Shown piece after piece: positions 36,701 to 44,074 of a stretch of DNA of 64,000 bases. A program made the position numbers and the translations under genes. Numbering within the stretch: the stretch's first letter is position 1; the number at the start of each line of letters is the position of its first letter. The DNA is from Pseudomonas sp. Root71 (GTDB lineage Bacteria; Pseudomonadota; Gammaproteobacteria; Pseudomonadales; Pseudomonadaceae), in NCBI RefSeq assembly GCF_001429045.1, contig NZ_LMHY01000022.1:390724-454723 (forward strand). Direction: 5' to 3'. Below the pieces are notes generated by a model that ran no database searches, had not been told where the DNA came from, and saw only the letters and a list, made by a program, of their open reading frames with translations.

Positions 36701-38583
36701 ACCGCTACACCCCCTATGATGTGCGCAGCCAATTCACCGACGCCGATGGCAACGGCATCGACATCGCAGTGGGGGGCAGCACGGTCACCGGCCTGTCGAC
36801 ACTCAGCGCCGGGGAGCTCGAGTTGTGCTGGTGGCTGACCGACACCAACCAGCCCGGCGCGGCGTTATTGCGCGCCGTAACGCTGCTGCGAGGCCAGCTC
36901 AGCGAACTGCAATCGATCAATAACGTCACCATGGGCATCATTTGGGGCCAGGGCGAGGAAGCCGCCCAGGAGATCGGCCGCGCCACGGACAAAGCTGCAG
37001 CAGCAGCGGCGTACAAGGCCGCGACCCTGCAGGTGTTTGATTACCTGCATGCCCAGTTCGGCAACTTCAGCGTGTACTTGATGGAAACCGGTCACTACGA
37101 CCAGGACGCGGCGCGGGCCCGTGGTTATTCAGAGGAAAAAATTGCCTCCATCGTCGAGGGGGCTGGTTATGTCCGCGCCGCCCAGGAAGCCATCGCCGCC
37201 GAGCGCGTCGACGTCAAGCTGGCGGTGGACTACACCGACCTCCCCTTGCGCCACGAAGTCGATCCGCTGACGTATCCCGACGACGTCTGGCACCTGCACG
37301 AGGAGTCGGCGGAGATCGTCGGCCAGCGTTTGGCCGACTACATTGCCGGTGACCTTGGCTTGCAGGGCAACCCCAACGACAACAACAGCGTGCAGGACAT
37401 TTTCGACAACGCCCGGAACATGATTTCCGGTACCGACCAGGCCGATACCCTGGCGGGCAGTTCGGGCAACGACACACTGGATGGATCCCTTGGCGCCGAC
37501 ACCCTGACCGGTGGCAATGGCAACGATATCTATGTGGTCGACAACGCGTTGGACCGCGTGGTGGAAACCAGCACCTCGATCTCGCAGATCGATACGGTGC
37601 AGGCCTCGGTCAGCTGGACTCTGGGCGCCAATCTGGAAAACCTGGTGCTCAGCGGCGTGTCGGACATCAACGGCACCGGCAATGAACGGCACAACTTCAT
37701 CACCGGCAATGCCGCCAATAACCTGCTCGACGGTGCCGCCGGAGCCGACAGCATGAGTGGCGGCGATGGCAACGACACCTACTATGTCGACAACGCCGAT
37801 GACGCCGTGATCGAGACCAACAGCAATGCAGTGTCTGGAGGGAGCGACCGTGTGCACAGCGACTTGGCAGCCTATACCCTCGGCGACAACATCGAGCATC
37901 TGTATATCGATAGCACTGGCGCCGCCAATGGCACGGGCAACGCGCTGAACAACACGCTGTTCGCCGGAGCCGGTAACAACGTGCTGGACGGGCGCGATGG
38001 CACTGACACGGTGTCTTATGCGCGCGCCCTGTCCGGCGTTAACGTAAACCTCTCGACCTCGGCGCAACAAAACACCGCGGGCTCCGGGCTCGACACCTTG
38101 AAGTTCTGCGAAAACCTGACGGGAAGCGCCTACGCCGACAGTCTGTCGGGCAACAGCGCCGCGAACGTTCTGAACGGTGGTGCGGGCAACGATACGCTGG
38201 TGGGCGGTTCGGGCGATGACCGACTGATCGGCGGTGCAGGCACCGACAACCTCACCGGTGGCACTGGCGCGGATACCTTCGCGTTCAGTGCGCTGTCGGA
38301 CATGGGCGTCGGGGCTTTGCGCGATGTGATCAACGGTTTCAAGAGCACCGAGGGTGATCATCTGGATTTCACCGGCCTGGACGCCAAGCCGTTGACCACC
38401 GCTGTCGACGCCTTCACCTTCATTGGCAGCAACGCTTTCGACCCGGCCAACGCCACCGGCCAACTACGCTTTGCCGATGGCGTTCTCCAGGGCAGTGTCA
38501 ACGCCGACGCCACCCCGGAATTCGAAATCCAACTGGTGGGCGTCCAGGAGCTGCACGCCAGCGATTTCACAGGCTTGGGTTGA
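33751..38583 (+). CDS. Secreted mannuronan C5-epimerase with SGNH acetylhydrolase and RTX modules (PsmE-like)
   Basis: A 1610-residue modular exoenzyme. Residues 1-380 are an AlgE-type A module, a right-handed beta-helix starting FGAKGDGITDDT. Catalytic Tyr149, Asp152 and His154 (YGFDPHE) and Asp178 fall at the AlgE4 numbering. RTX/R modules follow at about 380-530 and 531-690, a putative Ig-like domain at 690-788, another R module at 789-946, then an SGNH-hydrolase-like domain at about 947-1222. That domain has GQSN with Ser960, GQGE near 1066, and Asp1178/His1181 in DDVWH. A further RTX array with many GGxGxDxLxG nonapeptides reaches the C-terminus. No N-terminal signal peptide: type I secretion expected. 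The set matches P. syringae PsmE, reported to combine epimerase and alginate O-acetylhydrolase activities. Calcium-dependent. Confidence 0.88.
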   Translation: MIFNVQNFGAKGDGITDDTAAIQNAINAAAAAGGGQVYMPTGTYIVSGGEEPSDGCLMLKSNVYLYGDGMGATTVKVADGSDTKITGVIRSAYGEQTHDFGVSNLTIDGNRDNTTGKIDGWFNGYIPGEAGYDSNVTLDSVEIKDCSGYGFDPHEQTVNMVIKNSVSHGNGLDGFVADFLSDSTFENNVAYDNDRHGFNIVTSTHDFTLTNNVAYNNGGTGIVVQRGSEDIPSPSNITITGGEVYGNGAEGVLIKLSSEVTVSGVDIHDNASAGVRIYGSNHVEIIDNTLNNNSLGSPVPEIIIQSYDDTLGVSGKYFNGSDNTIQGNLISGSDLSTYGVAERNEDGTDRNAIIGNTISHTSSGATLIYGDGSYVSATVPMTIVQGTAGNDTLLGSADSEIFYGVAGNDTLNGGAGGDILVGGAGIDKLTGGTGADTFRFTAQSDSYRNATTSFDDTITDFDVTQDKIDLAGLGFTGLGNGRGGTLQVSYSASSDRTYIKDYDADASGNRFELILSGNLTGTLTASHFIFNRVITGTGASDSLLGSDSADTLLGLAGNDSLSGGAGDDRLDGGAGMDTLTGGAGADVFVFSSRLDSYRNYNTGGANLGDLITDFDITADKIDLSAMGFTGLGDGKNNTVYLALNSTGTKTYIKSLAADADGNRFEVALDGNYLDKLTSANFVFATSAPTNQAPVLANPLLDQSATENTPFSYVVPATSFTDPDNDSLGYTAKLADGSALPGWLVFNAANLTFTGTPPSTASGSYNVLVKATDPAGASVSDSFTLVVADVPANTITGTNNAETLNGTAGADLILGLGGNDTIKAGTGADIVDGGAGRDSLYGGDGADTFRYSNVLDSYRDYDTGGVSATDTIYDFTAGVDKIDVSGLGIIGLGDGNNGTLYITLNAAGDKTYIKSAEADADGNRFEIALNGNYINTLTASDFVFGESPRQDILYLPTLGQSNARLLRMTEDDGQSGTSMLVNDLDRYTPYDVRSQFTDADGNGIDIAVGGSTVTGLSTLSAGELELCWWLTDTNQPGAALLRAVTLLRGQLSELQSINNVTMGIIWGQGEEAAQEIGRATDKAAAAAAYKAATLQVFDYLHAQFGNFSVYLMETGHYDQDAARARGYSEEKIASIVEGAGYVRAAQEAIAAERVDVKLAVDYTDLPLRHEVDPLTYPDDVWHLHEESAEIVGQRLADYIAGDLGLQGNPNDNNSVQDIFDNARNMISGTDQADTLAGSSGNDTLDGSLGADTLTGGNGNDIYVVDNALDRVVETSTSISQIDTVQASVSWTLGANLENLVLSGVSDINGTGNERHNFITGNAANNLLDGAAGADSMSGGDGNDTYYVDNADDAVIETNSNAVSGGSDRVHSDLAAYTLGDNIEHLYIDSTGAANGTGNALNNTLFAGAGNNVLDGRDGTDTVSYARALSGVNVNLSTSAQQNTAGSGLDTLKFCENLTGSAYADSLSGNSAANVLNGGAGNDTLVGGSGDDRLIGGAGTDNLTGGTGADTFAFSALSDMGVGALRDVINGFKSTEGDHLDFTGLDAKPLTTAVDAFTFIGSNAFDPANATGQLRFADGVLQGSVNADATPEFEIQLVGVQELHASDFTGLG

Positions 38584-38591
38584 GCGCACAC

Positions 38592-38675
38592 CCTGCGGGA
38601 GCGGGCTCGTCCTGATCGGTCAGTCAAGGGGGATACTGAACCTGTGGCGAGGGAGCTTGCTCGCGCGCCACACGG
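38592..38675. repeat. REP element and REP fragment
   Basis: TGTGGCGAGGGAGCTTGCTC begins a REP hairpin at 38643-38672, whose ends TGTGGCG/CGCCACA pair. A degenerate inverted partner (CTGCGGGAGCGGGCTCG) lies at 38593-38609, right after the epimerase stop. It may protect the 3' end of the epimerase mRNA. Confidence 0.75.
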
Positions 38676-38866
38676 GGTCCATCTTGAACCTGGTTGCAAC
38701 CCTGCGGCTCAAAGGTACCCGCGGATCATCAGCTTCCAAGAAAGACAAAGCCTGGCCAACCTCAAGTGCTGTGCACAGCCAAACAAGCGCCTGAACCGGA
38801 TTTTTTCGTCTAACGTCATTGGATGCGTTTGCATGACCCACTTCCTCTGAAAAATGGAGTTCGACG

Positions 38867-39322
38867 ATGAAAACAATCGCTTCCTGGCTGACGTTAGCGC
38901 TTTTTGGACTGGTGCTTGGCGGCTGTGCCGCGGTGGGTGCCGGGAGCGGAGGCGCTGGCGAGACGGAGATTCGCTCGGGGAAAATCGAGGAGATTACACA
39001 GACCCAGATGCAGACCAATCACGACAGCGGTGTCGGTGCCATATTGGGTGGTATCGGCGGTCTGGGCCTGGGCAGCCTGATCGGCGGGGGCACCGGCCGG
39101 GATGTGGCGATGGTCGCCGGTGCCCTCGCGGGCGCGGCAGGCGGCAACTACATCGAAAAGAAAAAATATGATCAGCCCGTGGACGCACAGCAGATCATCG
39201 TCCGCACCCAAAGCGGCGTACTGGTTCAGGTGACCCAGTCGATCAATCCGGTGCTGAGAAAAGGCATGAACGTGTATGTCGAGGGTGCCGGAAACGAAGC
39301 GCGGGTGGTGCCACAAAGCTAG
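38867..39322 (+). CDS. Glycine-zipper outer-membrane lipoprotein (SlyB-like)
   Basis: A 151-residue lipoprotein. The signal sequence ends in the lipobox LGGC (Cys about residue 19). Residues about 60-100 form a glycine-zipper (GVGAILGGIGGLGLGSLIGG, then GALAGAAGGNYIEKK), followed by a small beta domain (VRTQSGVLVQVTQ). SlyB/Pcp-type proteins sit in the outer-membrane inner leaflet and stabilise the envelope. GGAG is upstream of the ATG. Single gene after the REP element. Confidence 0.85.
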   Translation: MKTIASWLTLALFGLVLGGCAAVGAGSGGAGETEIRSGKIEEITQTQMQTNHDSGVGAILGGIGGLGLGSLIGGGTGRDVAMVAGALAGAAGGNYIEKKKYDQPVDAQQIIVRTQSGVLVQVTQSINPVLRKGMNVYVEGAGNEARVVPQS

Positions 39323-39506
39323 CGGCAGCTACTGGACGTTGCGCAGCGGACAAGCTGCGCAACATCACCATGCCGAGCAAGTTCGGTTGACACTCAATGA
39401 CTCATGCACAACCTCAGGCCAGTTGTTGGCTACCCATGGATCCATACCTCTGACACACTTAGACTTTGAGTCTTTCGCCCTCCTCGCCGATTGTTGAACG
39501 GGTTTC

Positions 39507-40322
39507 ATGACTGAGCATGCCCAGTACCATCACGTCTCCGAAGTACCAGGCCTGGTGCTGGGGTCCGCACGTTTTGCGGATGTCGGTTTCGATCGTCATT
39601 ACCACCTCGATTTGCACATTGGTTTTGTCACCGAGGGCATCCAGCGCCATCGATCCAAAGGCGAGTCGTTTCTTTTAGGACCAGGAGGTGTTGCCCTGAT
39701 GCCGCCGGGTGAAATTCACGATGGCGTGTCCGAGGGCGGCGGCGCTTATACGCTCAAGACATTCCGCCTGTCCCAGGCGCTGGTCGCGAGCCTGGCCGAG
39801 GAAATCAGCGGTCATCCGAAAGAGCTTGAATTGGCCGGTGTATTGCTCGAAGACCCGGGGCTTGAAGGCAACCTGCGCGGCTTGCACGAAGCGATGCAGC
39901 AGTGCGTTGGCCCCGGCAGCCTCGCGGTGCAGACGCAATGGTTCACCCTGCTGGAACAGTTGTTGAGCCAGTCACGGGCGATCAAGCCCGAAACGATTAC
40001 CGGCACCCTGTCGCCTCTGCAATGGTCTCGCGTCAGGGACTATTGTTTCAGTCACATCGATCAGCGAATCACCCTTGATGATCTCGCAGGCCTGTGCGGA
40101 TTGGGCCGTTTCCCGTTTCTCAAGCAGTTCAAGCGCACGGTCGGCATGACGCCCCACGCGTGGCTGCTTCGCCTGCGTCTCGAACGGGCCTGTGGTCTGC
40201 TCTCTCGCAGCGCGCAACCCATCGTCGAGGTCGCCCACGCCGTCGGCTTCTACGATCAAAGCCATTTCAACCGCGCCTTTCGGCAGGCATTCGGCGTCGC
40301 GCCATCGCGCTACAGGACTTAG
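39507..40322 (+). CDS. AraC family transcriptional regulator
   Basis: A 271-residue regulator. The N-terminal cupin-like AraC-binding domain carries HYHLDLHIGFV and LMPPGEIHDG. Two C-terminal helix-turn-helices follow: ITLDDLAGLCGLGRFPFLKQFKR (in parts), then PIVEVAHAVGFYDQSHFNRAFRQAFGVAPSRYR (in parts). Likely an activator. The threonine-aldolase-like gene follows on the same strand after about 100 bases and may be its target, or the two are cotranscribed. Confidence 0.87.
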   Translation: MTEHAQYHHVSEVPGLVLGSARFADVGFDRHYHLDLHIGFVTEGIQRHRSKGESFLLGPGGVALMPPGEIHDGVSEGGGAYTLKTFRLSQALVASLAEEISGHPKELELAGVLLEDPGLEGNLRGLHEAMQQCVGPGSLAVQTQWFTLLEQLLSQSRAIKPETITGTLSPLQWSRVRDYCFSHIDQRITLDDLAGLCGLGRFPFLKQFKRTVGMTPHAWLLRLRLERACGLLSRSAQPIVEVAHAVGFYDQSHFNRAFRQAFGVAPSRYRT

Positions 40323-40424
40323 GCCTTCAGCTGTCAATTTTTTACAAGCGCAACAACCTTCCCTCTCCATAGGATGCGCCAATCCGGGCGAAACACCTTC
40401 GCCTGCGCAGCCGAGAACTGGATG

Positions 40425-41495
40425 ATGAACGGTGAAACAAACAGACCGCCCGCGCTGGGTTTTTCAAGTGACAACATCGCCGGTGCTTCGCCGGAGGTGG
40501 TACAAGCCCTGGTCAAACACAGCACGAGCCAGGCGAGTCCCTATGGTACCGACGAGTTGACGGCGCAGGTCCAGCGCAAGTTCTGCGAAATCTTCGAACG
40601 CAACGTGGAGGTCTTTCTCGTGCCCACCGGCACCGCCGCCAACGCGCTTTGCCTGAGCGCGATGACGCCACCCTGGGGCAACATCTACTGCCATCCGGCC
40701 AGCCATATCAACAACGATGAATGCGGCGCGCCGGAGTTCTTTTCCAACGGCGCGAAGCTGATGACCGTCGACGGCCCGGCGGCCAAGCTGGATATCGTCC
40801 GACTGCGCGAGCGCACCCGCGACAAAGTCGGCGACGTGCACACGACCCAGCCCGCTTGCGTCAGCATCACCCAGGCCACCGAAGTCGGCAGCCTCTACAC
40901 CCTGGACGAAATCGCAGCCATTGGTGACGTCTGCAAGTCCTCTTCCCTGGGATTGCATATGGATGGGTCGCGCTTTGCCAACGCCCTGGTGTCGCTTGGC
41001 TGCTCCCCGGCCGAGATGACGTGGAAGGCCGGCGTGGATGCCCTGTCGTTCGGTGCCACCAAGAACGGCGCGCTGGCGGCGGAAGCCATCGTGCTGTTCA
41101 ACACCTCCCTCGCCACCGAGATGAGTTACCGGCGCAAGCGCGCAGGCCATCTCTCTTCCAAGATGCGTTTTCTGTCGGCGCAGATCAATGCGTACCTGAC
41201 CGACGATCTCTGGCTGCACAACGCACGCAAGGCCAACGCTGCCGCCCAGCGCCTGGCCCAGGGACTTGCTGGCCTGAGTGGGGTTGAGGTGCTCGGCGGC
41301 ACCGAGGCGAACATCCTGTTCTGTCGGCTGGACTCGGCAATGATCGATGCCCTGCTAAAGGCCGGGTTCGGGTTCTACCATGATCGCTGGGGACCGAATG
41401 TCGTTCGCTTCGTCACCTCGTTCGCCACCACCGCCGAGGATGTCGACCATCTGTTGAACCAGGTGAGGCGTGCTGTAGATCGGGATCGCGAGTAA
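40425..41495 (+). CDS. Threonine aldolase-like PLP lyase
   Basis: A 356-residue fold-type I PLP enzyme of the beta-eliminating lyase/threonine aldolase group. It shows [13 protein letters not shown] at the N-terminus, [21 protein letters not shown], the HMDGSR substrate segment and the PLP lysine in SFGATKNG. Catalyses retro-aldol cleavage of L-(allo)threonine or related beta-hydroxy amino acids to glycine plus aldehyde. ATG 40425 (or 40422) preferred; an upstream ATG at 40374 would add 17 residues not typical of the family. It lies downstream of an AraC regulator. The sequence is not the usual Pseudomonas LtaE pattern, so it may be a paralogue with another beta-hydroxy amino acid substrate. 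Confidence 0.82.
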   Translation: MNGETNRPPALGFSSDNIAGASPEVVQALVKHSTSQASPYGTDELTAQVQRKFCEIFERNVEVFLVPTGTAANALCLSAMTPPWGNIYCHPASHINNDECGAPEFFSNGAKLMTVDGPAAKLDIVRLRERTRDKVGDVHTTQPACVSITQATEVGSLYTLDEIAAIGDVCKSSSLGLHMDGSRFANALVSLGCSPAEMTWKAGVDALSFGATKNGALAAEAIVLFNTSLATEMSYRRKRAGHLSSKMRFLSAQINAYLTDDLWLHNARKANAAAQRLAQGLAGLSGVEVLGGTEANILFCRLDSAMIDALLKAGFGFYHDRWGPNVVRFVTSFATTAEDVDHLLNQVRRAVDRDRE

Positions 41496-41521
41496 CACTC
41501 GTCACCCAACACAGGGATTTG

Positions 41522-41797
41522 ATGGTGTGCCGAGGCCGTTGCGTAGACTTCGGCGCCCAGGTACTTGGCAATCTGCACGGCCATGCTGCCCACGCCACCG
41601 GCCGCGGCATGGATCAACACTTTCTGGCGACGTTGCACGCCAGCGTGCTCGGTCAGCGCCTGCCAGGCCGTCAGGGCCGTTGCCGGGACAGCGCCGGCCT
41701 GCAAGACACTGATCGATTTTGGATTGAGCGCCAGTTTGGAAACCTGGGCAACGGCTTTGGTCGCGTAACCGCCGACGATGTCGATGAAGCCGAAACA
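41522..41797 (-). pseudogene. Fragment of a zinc-type quinone oxidoreductase/alcohol dehydrogenase
   Basis: The minus-strand frame encodes only the middle of an MDR-family enzyme: CFGFIDIVGGYATKAVAQVSKLAL, then AVPATALTAWQALTEHAGV, and the cofactor motif AAAGGVGSMAVQIAKYLGAEV (each given in parts), stopping within ATASAH. The N-terminal third and everything after the NADPH site are missing, and the frame is cut off by the start of DoxX and the end of the aldolase gene. Clearly a decayed remnant. Confidence 0.8.
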
Positions 41798-41838
41798 TTT
41801 GCGCTGCGAGAGCGCGGGCCCTGCGCAGCGCGGACGTA

Positions 41839-42279
41839 TCAACGACGGCGAGCGTCGAGGCTGAAGCGACCGGCACCGAAGGCCACGACCTGCAACAGGC
41901 CACCGGCCATGGCGATGTTCTTGAAGAAGTGGATGAACTGGTTCTGATCGCCCAGTGCGTTATGGAACGCCAGCGCGGTAAACACGCTGAACACGGCCAG
42001 TACGGCGGCGACGGTACGGGTACGGTAGCCGGCGATCAGTGCCAGGCCACCGCCGATCTCCGCAATGATCGCCACCGCCAGTGCCAATTGTGGAAACGGA
42101 AGGCCGACCGAACCGATGTAGCCGACCATCATTGCCGGAGCGGCGAGTTTCGAAAAACCGGAAAGGATGAAGATTACGCTGAGCAGTACGCGGCCGATCA
42201 ACGAAGCTGAGGCTTGGGCCACATCAGAACGGCTCTGTTCAGAAGTGGTTGTTTGAGCGATGTTTGCAGAAGTCGTCAT
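41839..42279 (-). CDS. DoxX family membrane protein
   Basis: A 146-residue protein with four predicted membrane helices and the family's landmarks: GRVLLSVIFILSGFSKL, GLPFPQLALAVAIIAEIGGGLALI (in parts) and FHNALGDQNQFIHFFKNIAMAGGL. DoxX-type proteins are associated with oxidative stress and thiosulfate or quinone redox chemistry, though most have no assigned reaction. Divergent from a LysR regulator with 195 bases between; a LysR-type dyad lies in that region. The remnant oxidoreductase downstream was probably once its operon partner. Confidence 0.85.
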   Translation of the reverse strand: MTTSANIAQTTTSEQSRSDVAQASASLIGRVLLSVIFILSGFSKLAAPAMMVGYIGSVGLPFPQLALAVAIIAEIGGGLALIAGYRTRTVAAVLAVFSVFTALAFHNALGDQNQFIHFFKNIAMAGGLLQVVAFGAGRFSLDARRR

Positions 42280-42366
42280 GGGGCAATTCCTTCGGTTGGG
42301 TGCGATTCGACTTGAACCGCCCGGGTGAAGAAATGTTGCCCTGCATCAGCTAACCTGAATAGCTGA

Positions 42367-42383
42367 CTAATTTAGATCATTAG
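42367..42383. promoter_or_regulatory. LysR-type operator candidate CTAATTTAGATCATTAG
   Basis: Inverted repeat CTAAT-N7-ATTAG contains the T-N11-A core expected for LysR regulators and lies between the divergent doxX and lysR-type genes. Confidence 0.45.
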
Positions 42384-42474
42384 ATTCTATAAATTAGAAA
42401 AGCCAGCCCACATATCCGGTAAAGGAGTTAAATCGTGCAATTTGCTCAGGGACATCTGGTTCGAGGAAACAGGC

Positions 42475-43392
42475 ATGATCTCTGACCCGGGAACACCGAC
42501 ACTGGACCAACTGCGGGTGTTCCTGACGGTCGTGGAAGTCGGCAGTTTTGCGGCGGCCGCCAGAAAACTGCATCGCGCCACGTCGGTCGTCAGCTACTCG
42601 ATCGCCAATCTTGAAATGCAGCTCGGGGTGTCGTTGTTCGATCGCCAGACGACCCGCAAACCCCAGCTCACCGATGCCGGCCGCACGGTGTTGGCCGAAG
42701 CCAGGACCATCGCCAACGGTGTTCATGGATTACGCGCCAAAGTGAAGGGCCTGCTCCAGGGGCTTGAAGCCGAAGTGCACGTGGTGCTCGATGTCATGCT
42801 GCCCCCCGAGCGCGTGGTGGACGCACTCAAATCCTTTCGCGAAGAGTTCCCGACGGTTGCCCTGCACTTGCACATGGAAGCCCTCGGTGCCGTCACTGAG
42901 CTGGTGATCAACCGAGGTGCGATCATCGGCGTCAGCGGCCCCATGAACGAGGGCATCGACGGCATCGAAAGAATAGGCGTCGGCAGTGTCGAGTTGATTC
43001 CCGTGGCGGCGCCGAATCATCCGCTGGCTTCAAGCGACGCGAACGTTCCGGGCGCCGGGCGAGAGCACACACAACTGGTGCTGTCCGATCGTTCGGTCCT
43101 GACCAGGGGCAAGGATTTCGCGGTGCTCAGTAACCGCACCTGGCGCCTGGCGGACCTGGGCGCCAAACACATGTTGCTGCGTGAGGGCATCGGCTGGGGG
43201 AACATGCCCGCGCCAATGGTCCGGGAAGATCTGGAAAGCGGCCGACTCGTGCAACTGAACATACCGGAATACAAAAGCGGGATTTACGCCTTCGACATCA
43301 TTTACCGCACAGATCTGCCGCCGGGGCCGGCGGCGAGGTGGTTGATCGACCGCTTCGTTCAACAATGCCCGGTGCAGGAGACATCCCCTTGA
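42475..43392 (+). CDS. LysR family transcriptional regulator
   Basis: A 305-residue LysR-type regulator. Winged helix TLDQLRVFLTVVEVGSFAAAARKLHRA (in parts) at residues about 9-40, then the substrate-binding domain (VHVVLDVMLPPERVVDAL, GWGNMPAPMVREDL). ATG 42475 has GAGGAAAC upstream and positions the HTH normally; an ATG at 42442 lacks support. Probably controls the divergent doxX and formerly the lost oxidoreductase, using the CTAAT dyad at 42367. Confidence 0.86.
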   Translation: MISDPGTPTLDQLRVFLTVVEVGSFAAAARKLHRATSVVSYSIANLEMQLGVSLFDRQTTRKPQLTDAGRTVLAEARTIANGVHGLRAKVKGLLQGLEAEVHVVLDVMLPPERVVDALKSFREEFPTVALHLHMEALGAVTELVINRGAIIGVSGPMNEGIDGIERIGVGSVELIPVAAPNHPLASSDANVPGAGREHTQLVLSDRSVLTRGKDFAVLSNRTWRLADLGAKHMLLREGIGWGNMPAPMVREDLESGRLVQLNIPEYKSGIYAFDIIYRTDLPPGPAARWLIDRFVQQCPVQETSP

Positions 43393-43480
43393 TGTCTGGA
43401 ACCACAGTGCCGCTCGAGCCGCCCACAATGAAACCACGATTGGTGGCGCTGCTCGACTGATTCGCCTTCAACCGTTCGAT

Positions 43481-43939
43481 TCAAGACTCCTCGGCAACCA
43501 CCCTCACTCGGTGGCAGTCGGACGGTCCAAGTTTCTGACCGCTCGCGGAGCGTACTTCAATCGGCATCAGGGACTGGCCGAACTCATTGTCCAGCAATAC
43601 CGAGCGCGTTTCTTCCCGCGCGAACATAAACCGTTCGCCCCACTGCCTCATACTGACCACCACCGGAAAGATCTCCCGTCCTTTCTCTGTAAGGACGTAT
43701 TCCTTGTAGGCGCTGCCATCCGACGCAGGCTGAACGTCGAACACACCGGCCTCAACCAACGTCTTCAGGCGCGATGCCAGAATGTTCTTGGCCACCCCCA
43801 GGCTTTTTTGAAATTCGCTGAATCGGCGAATGCCGTCGAACGCGTCGCGAATGATCAGCAGCGACCAACGATCCCCAATGGCTTCCAGTGTTCGTGCTAC
43901 CGGGCATTCGCTGCCTTGCGGTGAAGGGTCTGCGACCAT
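43481..43939 (-). CDS. HxlR family transcriptional regulator
   Basis: A 152-residue winged-helix protein of the HxlR family: CPVARTLEAIGDRWSLLIIRDAFDGIRRF (in parts), FQKSLGVAKNILASRLKTLVEAGVF (in parts), YVLTEKGREIFPVV. ATG 43939 with AAAGGT upstream is preferred; the longer frame would extend into the divergent promoter. Cys16 near the N-terminus is typical of redox- or electrophile-sensing members. Divergent from an MFS pump, and likely its regulator through the dyad at 44013. Confidence 0.86.
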   Translation of the reverse strand: MVADPSPQGSECPVARTLEAIGDRWSLLIIRDAFDGIRRFSEFQKSLGVAKNILASRLKTLVEAGVFDVQPASDGSAYKEYVLTEKGREIFPVVVSMRQWGERFMFAREETRSVLLDNEFGQSLMPIEVRSASGQKLGPSDCHRVRVVAEES

Positions 43940-44012
43940 GGTGTTTACCTTTTGGATAAGGACGGCCAGTTCAGTCGTCTGGTCTTGAGCAATGTGGTTG
44001 CAATATGAAACC

Positions 44013-44034
44013 TGATTCGATAACAATTGAATCA
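44013..44034. promoter_or_regulatory. Inverted repeat in the HxlR/MFS divergent promoter
   Basis: TGATTC-N10-GAATCA, midway between the HxlR regulator and the MFS start codon, is a plausible HxlR operator. Confidence 0.45.
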
Positions 44035-44074
44035 AGTTGCTAATTGAAACCAGTTTAGCGCCACGGAGGCTCAC

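Noticed and set aside
34900..38300. Many short tandem repeats resembling a CRISPR or satellite array
   Set aside because: They are in frame and encode GGxGxDxLxG calcium-binding nonapeptides with varying codons, i.e. RTX protein repeats.
37129..38463. 444-codon antisense frame in the RTX region
   Set aside because: Shadow of the nonapeptide repeats; no ribosome-binding site or domain.
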